This document shows, in pieces, positions 14,713 to 17,740 of a stretch of 17,740 nt of DNA; the first letter of the stretch is position 1, and each line of letters starts with the position of its first letter. The stretch lies in assembly GCA_003444085.1 (NCBI GenBank), contig DLVL01000011.1, positions 26,986 through 44,725 of the forward strand, written 5' to 3'. The position numbers and the translations under genes are program-made. The notes below the pieces were generated by a model. It worked only from the letters and a program-made list of their open reading frames with translations. It did not search any database and was not told the origin of the DNA. This DNA is from Kosmotogaceae bacterium. Its GTDB lineage: Bacteria > Thermotogota > Thermotogae > Petrotogales > Kosmotogaceae.

Positions 14713-16135
14713 CGATAGTCATTAGGATCTTAGCGTTTGCGAGCTCTTCCCTTGTTGCTTCCAGGAGATTAACTGGAGCAACTGCAATGTCTGCGGGGTA
14801 TCCTGGTCCGATTTCTCCGTAGCGCAATCTTCCCTCCAAATCTTTGCCCTCGACGGTGTAGTACCTGATAGAGTTTGCCCGAGAGAAAAACTGGTCTGCT
14901 GCCAAGAGGTTATCAAAGACAGATGTCGATTCAACAGGAGCATCACTCGACAGAGAAAGCCTTATGCCAAGCTCTTCCATGGCTTTGAAAGGATAAGCGG
15001 ATGCGAGGCGCTCCTTTCCGAGCCGTTGTTCTGCGATATCCATATCAGAGTAATAAAACAAGGGCTGAATCGATGCTCTGAGGTCTAACCGTTTCATTTC
15101 GACCAGTTGAATGTTGCTGGCAGTCTGAACATGAATGAGTCTGTGCTTAAATGGATTTCCAGGGGATATTCTGGCCAGTCCATTCAGAGCAACTTCCATT
15201 GAACGGTCGCCAATCGTGTGCGCACAGACTTGTACTGATTTGTTTTCGGCTGCTTCCACGATAGTGGCGAGTTGTTCTGAATCCATGTAGAGCATGCCGC
15301 AGTTCATCGGATCGTCGCTGTATGGCTCAATCAAAGCGGCGGTCCTCGCTCCCAGGGATCCATCAAGATAGACTTTGAGCGCTCCAGCAACGAAATAGTT
15401 GTTCGAGTTGTCTTTCGCAAGATCGAAGAGCTTGATGTCTTCCAGGGTTTCTGTCCTCACTTTTTCGAATATGCGAATCTGTCTTTGTTCTGCCAGAAGC
15501 TCAACGAGTAACTCATCATTATTTCCCTTCATGTCATCTGAGTGAACTGTTGTTATTCCATTGGAAGTAAATTCTTTGATACCCAAATCTATAAATGCTT
15601 TCAGTTCGGACCTGGCAAGACTGATTCTGCTGCCTAATGCGTTGAGGGCACGCTCACAGAGCAAACCGATCTTCATCGCTGAGCCATCTACTCCTTCGAG
15701 GTCTTCCAGTGAGAATCGCTTAATGGCTTCAGAATTGACCACTGCAGCGTGACCACATCTTCTGTAAAGAATCGCAGGTTTGTCGGTGATCCTGTCTATC
15801 ATCGCTCTGTTTGGAACGAATGAGAGCTTACTATCGTCCCAACCTCTTGCAATGATTACAGGGGCGGAATGCTTGAGGGCCAGTTCAACGTGTTCAAGCG
15901 TTCTGGCATCTGAAAGGTCTACTGAACCCCTTACCATGCCTGTTCCCAGGAGGTGAGCATGAGAATCGACAAAGCCACTGTAGACAAAAGCTCCCTTGAG
16001 ATCGACCTCTCTAGCATGGGTGGGTCTGGTATCAACGATTCTCCCGTTCGATATGTAGATGTCCTGTTGCATGTGCTGAGTTTGTCTTGCAGAATAAACC
16101 ATGCAGTTAGTCAGTACCAGATTTTCACCTGTCAT
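14684..16135 (-). CDS. Metal-dependent amidohydrolase, YtcJ-like (amidohydrolase family 3)
   Basis: A 483-residue TIM-barrel hydrolase of the amidohydrolase superfamily, YtcJ/LAF3-like branch. Visible metal and catalytic positions: H59 and H61 in FVDSHAHLLG, CGHAAVVNS (127-135), a Lys at 254 in LKVYLDGSLG (the likely bridging carboxylated Lys), H306 in CAHTIGDRS, H335 in HRLIHVQ and D398 in LSSDAPVES. The C-terminal part (GPGYPADIAV and ILMTIVGGHIVFSS) is the small beta-sandwich domain typical of the family. It is about 40-50 residues shorter than many members. The ATG at 16135 lies inside the end of psuG, an 11-base overlap. Substrates of this branch are mostly unknown (N-acyl or formamide bonds are the usual chemistry). 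Context with a pseudouridine-phosphate glycosidase hints at pyrimidine or nucleoside salvage, but this is only a guess. Confidence 0.87.
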   Translation of the reverse strand: MTGENLVLTNCMVYSARQTQHMQQDIYISNGRIVDTRPTHAREVDLKGAFVYSGFVDSHAHLLGTGMVRGSVDLSDARTLEHVELALKHSAPVIIARGWDDSKLSFVPNRAMIDRITDKPAILYRRCGHAAVVNSEAIKRFSLEDLEGVDGSAMKIGLLCERALNALGSRISLARSELKAFIDLGIKEFTSNGITTVHSDDMKGNNDELLVELLAEQRQIRIFEKVRTETLEDIKLFDLAKDNSNNYFVAGALKVYLDGSLGARTAALIEPYSDDPMNCGMLYMDSEQLATIVEAAENKSVQVCAHTIGDRSMEVALNGLARISPGNPFKHRLIHVQTASNIQLVEMKRLDLRASIQPLFYYSDMDIAEQRLGKERLASAYPFKAMEELGIRLSLSSDAPVESTSVFDNLLAADQFFSRANSIRYYTVEGKDLEGRLRYGEIGPGYPADIAVAPVNLLEATREELANAKILMTIVGGHIVFSS

Positions 16136-16982
16136 CTGTCATCACCTTTGCAACCTTTGCAGCCAGTTTGGCGTTGTTCTTGAGAAGCGAAATGTTTGCC
16201 TTGAGCGTTCTCCCGTCGGACAGCTCGCCCAGTCTTTTGAGAAGATATGGGGTAAGGGCTTTTCCAGAGATCCCCCGCTTCATTGCTTCCCTGCTTGCTA
16301 TTCCGACATATCGATCGACCTCTGAAAAGGGAATCTCTTCTTCATCCGGTACAGGATTGACCAGGAGGACGGCGCCAGGTATCTTGTTCTTTATCTTTTC
16401 GATGAGGACTTCGGCAGCTTCCTGAGCTGTATTTACGCTAAATGAAACCTTAAACGGACTTTTTCTTGAGTGAAAGGCAGGAAAGAATTCTGTCCTGTAA
16501 CCAAGAACGGTGATTCCAAAAGTTTCCAGAAATTCAAGTGTACGTCCGATGTCCAGAATGCTCTTGGCTCCAGACGAGACTACGAGAATCGGAGTTCTCG
16601 AAAGTTCGATGATATCTTGAGATACATCCCAGTCGATGTCTCTATGAACACCACCTATTCCGCCGGTCGCCATGACACGAATTCCTGAAAGGGATGCAAG
16701 TCTGATTGTGCCACTCACTGTTGTCGCTGCAGTTTTGCCCAGAGCACATGCTATGGGTATTTCTGATGAAGCAGCCTTGATTATCCCGCTTAGGGTTGCA
16801 AACATCTCGATCTGATCCTTATTGAGTCCAACAATAACCTTGCCATCCACTATGCCTATCGTCTTTGGTACGGCACCTTCAGCTCGTATTTCATCTTCCA
16901 TTTGCATAGCGGTTCGCAAGTTGAGCGGGTGCGGTAAACCGTGGGCAATTACGGTTGTCTCAAGAGCAACATCACAACTCAA
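16125..16982 (-). CDS. psuG: Pseudouridine-5'-phosphate glycosidase
   Basis: Cleaves the C-C glycosidic bond of pseudouridine 5'-phosphate to give uracil and ribose 5-phosphate, in cytoplasmic pseudouridine breakdown. With the TTG start the protein is 285 residues; the family usually has 290-315. Motifs: VALETTVIAHGLP (4-17) with the conserved Glu at 8, GKTAATTVSGTIRLAS, VMATGGIGGVHRD (about 103-115), WDVSQDI with Asp 119, and SSGAKSILDIGRTLE with the Schiff-base-type Lys at 140. I chose TTG at 16982 because AGGGGG lies 7 bases upstream and family proteins begin just before ALETT; the longer frame (to 17099) would run 128 bases into the rhomboid gene. With this start the two genes overlap by 11 bases. 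The usual partner kinase gene psuK is not in the window. Confidence 0.9.
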   Translation of the reverse strand: MSCDVALETTVIAHGLPHPLNLRTAMQMEDEIRAEGAVPKTIGIVDGKVIVGLNKDQIEMFATLSGIIKAASSEIPIACALGKTAATTVSGTIRLASLSGIRVMATGGIGGVHRDIDWDVSQDIIELSRTPILVVSSGAKSILDIGRTLEFLETFGITVLGYRTEFFPAFHSRKSPFKVSFSVNTAQEAAEVLIEKIKNKIPGAVLLVNPVPDEEEIPFSEVDRYVGIASREAMKRGISGKALTPYLLKRLGELSDGRTLKANISLLKNNAKLAAKVAKVMTDDR

Positions 16983-17673
16983 AGTAGAACCCCCTTCGCT
17001 TTCTGCCGTGTCTTCTATTGTATCCTCTAGCCATAATATAGCCAAGAGCGAATCCTCCGATATGTGCCCACCAGGCAACCCCAGTTTGAGTAGATTCAAC
17101 TATTGAAAGTGTGCCGCTCAGGAACTGCAACAGAAACCAGACAATCAAATAAGTATATGCGGGCAGATAGAAGAGAAGGGGGAAGAAGAAGACAGGAACG
17201 ATTGTGAGAACCCTGCTCCATGGATAGAAGCACAGATAAGCACCCATCACCCCGGCAACAGCCCCAGATGCTCCTACTATTGGTTTGTCTAGCGTATGCG
17301 CAAAAGCAAATTGAACCAGGTTCGCCCCTACAGCCCATATGAGGTAATAGATGAGGAATCTGGTGTGCCCCAGTTTGTCCTCAACGTTATCTCCAAAGAT
17401 AAAGAGAGCCCATAGATTTGTGAAGATGTGTGTCCATCCTCCGTGCATAAATGCTGAGGTCACAAACGGCAGCAGATTGAACCTGCTGAACTCCAGGGGG
17501 AAGTCAGGCGAAGTATATCTTGCCGGAACAAGGCCATACGTATAAAAGAACCTTAGCAGCTCTCTTTCACCAAGATTCAGCGAATACACAAAGACGAGTA
17601 TGTTCACTGCCAGAACACTGTATAGAACATACGATCGCTTATAAGCTGGAATGGTATCCATTATAGGAATCAT
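16972..17673 (-). CDS. Rhomboid-family intramembrane serine protease
   Basis: A 233-residue membrane protein that cleaves substrates within or next to the bilayer. Hallmarks: HGGWTHIFTNLWAL (77-90) with the oxyanion-side His 77/82 and Asn 86, the catalytic Ser 136 in VGASGAVAGVMGAY, and the catalytic His 204 in AHIGGFALGY. Six or so helices can be seen; a basic tail (NRRHGRKRRG) follows the last one and should lie in the cytoplasm. The L1 loop is of moderate length with no extra soluble domain. The ATG at 17673 has AGGAGAGGTG upstream at good spacing. It is the first gene of a tightly overlapping four-gene unit with psuG. Substrates cannot be told from sequence. Confidence 0.93.
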   Translation of the reverse strand: MIPIMDTIPAYKRSYVLYSVLAVNILVFVYSLNLGERELLRFFYTYGLVPARYTSPDFPLEFSRFNLLPFVTSAFMHGGWTHIFTNLWALFIFGDNVEDKLGHTRFLIYYLIWAVGANLVQFAFAHTLDKPIVGASGAVAGVMGAYLCFYPWSRVLTIVPVFFFPLLFYLPAYTYLIVWFLLQFLSGTLSIVESTQTGVAWWAHIGGFALGYIMARGYNRRHGRKRRGFYFEL

Positions 17674-17699
17674 GGGCGCTCACCTCTCCTGTTGCTTTT

Positions 17700-17708
17700 A
17701 TTCTATCA
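17700..17708 (-). promoter_or_regulatory. Candidate extended -10 promoter of the rhomboid-psuG operon
   Basis: On the - strand TGATAGAAT is an extended -10 (TG, one base, TAGAAT, five of six). Transcription would start near 17693, about 20 bases before the rhomboid ATG, leaving the AGGAGAGGTG site in the leader. No convincing -35 hexamer is visible. Confidence 0.45.
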
Positions 17709-17740
17709 GCTAAGAGATAATGGGGATCGTCAGATTCTTC

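Noticed and set aside
16983..17099. Longer N-terminus for psuG starting at 17099
   Set aside because: It would overlap the rhomboid gene by 128 bases, adds residues that look like out-of-frame rhomboid sequence, and has no ribosome site; the TTG at 16982 fits the family start.

Overview
The window looks like chromosomal DNA of a Thermotogota bacterium, most likely a mesophilic Mesotoga/Kosmotoga-type lineage. This is inferred from protein character and moderate base composition, not from a search. The clues are an MalEFG system whose MalG carries a very large insertion, a short OadA-type carboxyltransferase without a biotin domain, and strong AGGAGG ribosome binding sites with frequent GTG/TTG starts. 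There is no sign of phage, insertion sequence or CRISPR; the gene content is mostly metabolic and housekeeping.

Layout. (1) 1-243, + strand: the C-terminal end of a Dpp/Opp-type peptide ABC permease, running convergently into the next unit. (2) 8528 down to 168, - strand: a probable five-gene operon malE-malF-malG-phosphodiesterase-lipoamide dehydrogenase, with an extended -10 promoter before malE and a hairpin between malE and malF. No ATPase (malK) gene is present. (3) 10103 down to 8706, - strand: an oxaloacetate decarboxylase/pyruvate carboxylase B-type carboxyltransferase, divergent from (4) mnmG on the + strand (10156-12066), with about 50 bp between the two starts. (5) 12059-12416: a dense segment with a perfect 13-bp bidirectional terminator, a previously easy-to-miss 57-codon gene on the - strand (12256-12083), a consensus promoter, a CAU tRNA and its terminator. 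(6) 12484-13218, + strand: a queuosine-precursor transporter. (7) 13219-13764: no gene; it holds decayed direct repeats and a short run of degenerate 7-bp repeats. (8) 17673 down to 13765, - strand: an operon of four overlapping genes, rhomboid protease-psuG-amidohydrolase-membrane-anchored alpha/beta-hydrolase-like protein.

Functional themes. The mal operon imports maltodextrins and is co-transcribed with a nucleotide-pyrophosphatase-like phosphodiesterase and an Lpd. Three genes touch modified RNA bases: mnmG (wobble uridine cmnm5/mnm5 modification), the queuosine-precursor transporter, and psuG (pseudouridine breakdown). They are in separate transcription units, so this may be coincidence.

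Most notable points: the alpha/beta-hydrolase has lost recognisable catalytic Ser and His (the motifs read GHGAG and CGRYP); the small 57-aa gene and mnmG share one palindrome that encodes Glu-Lys-stop for both and also forms their terminator; and MalG holds roughly 640 residues of mostly helical, probably periplasmic sequence between its first and second membrane segments. I did not find convincing evidence of a wholly new multi-gene system.
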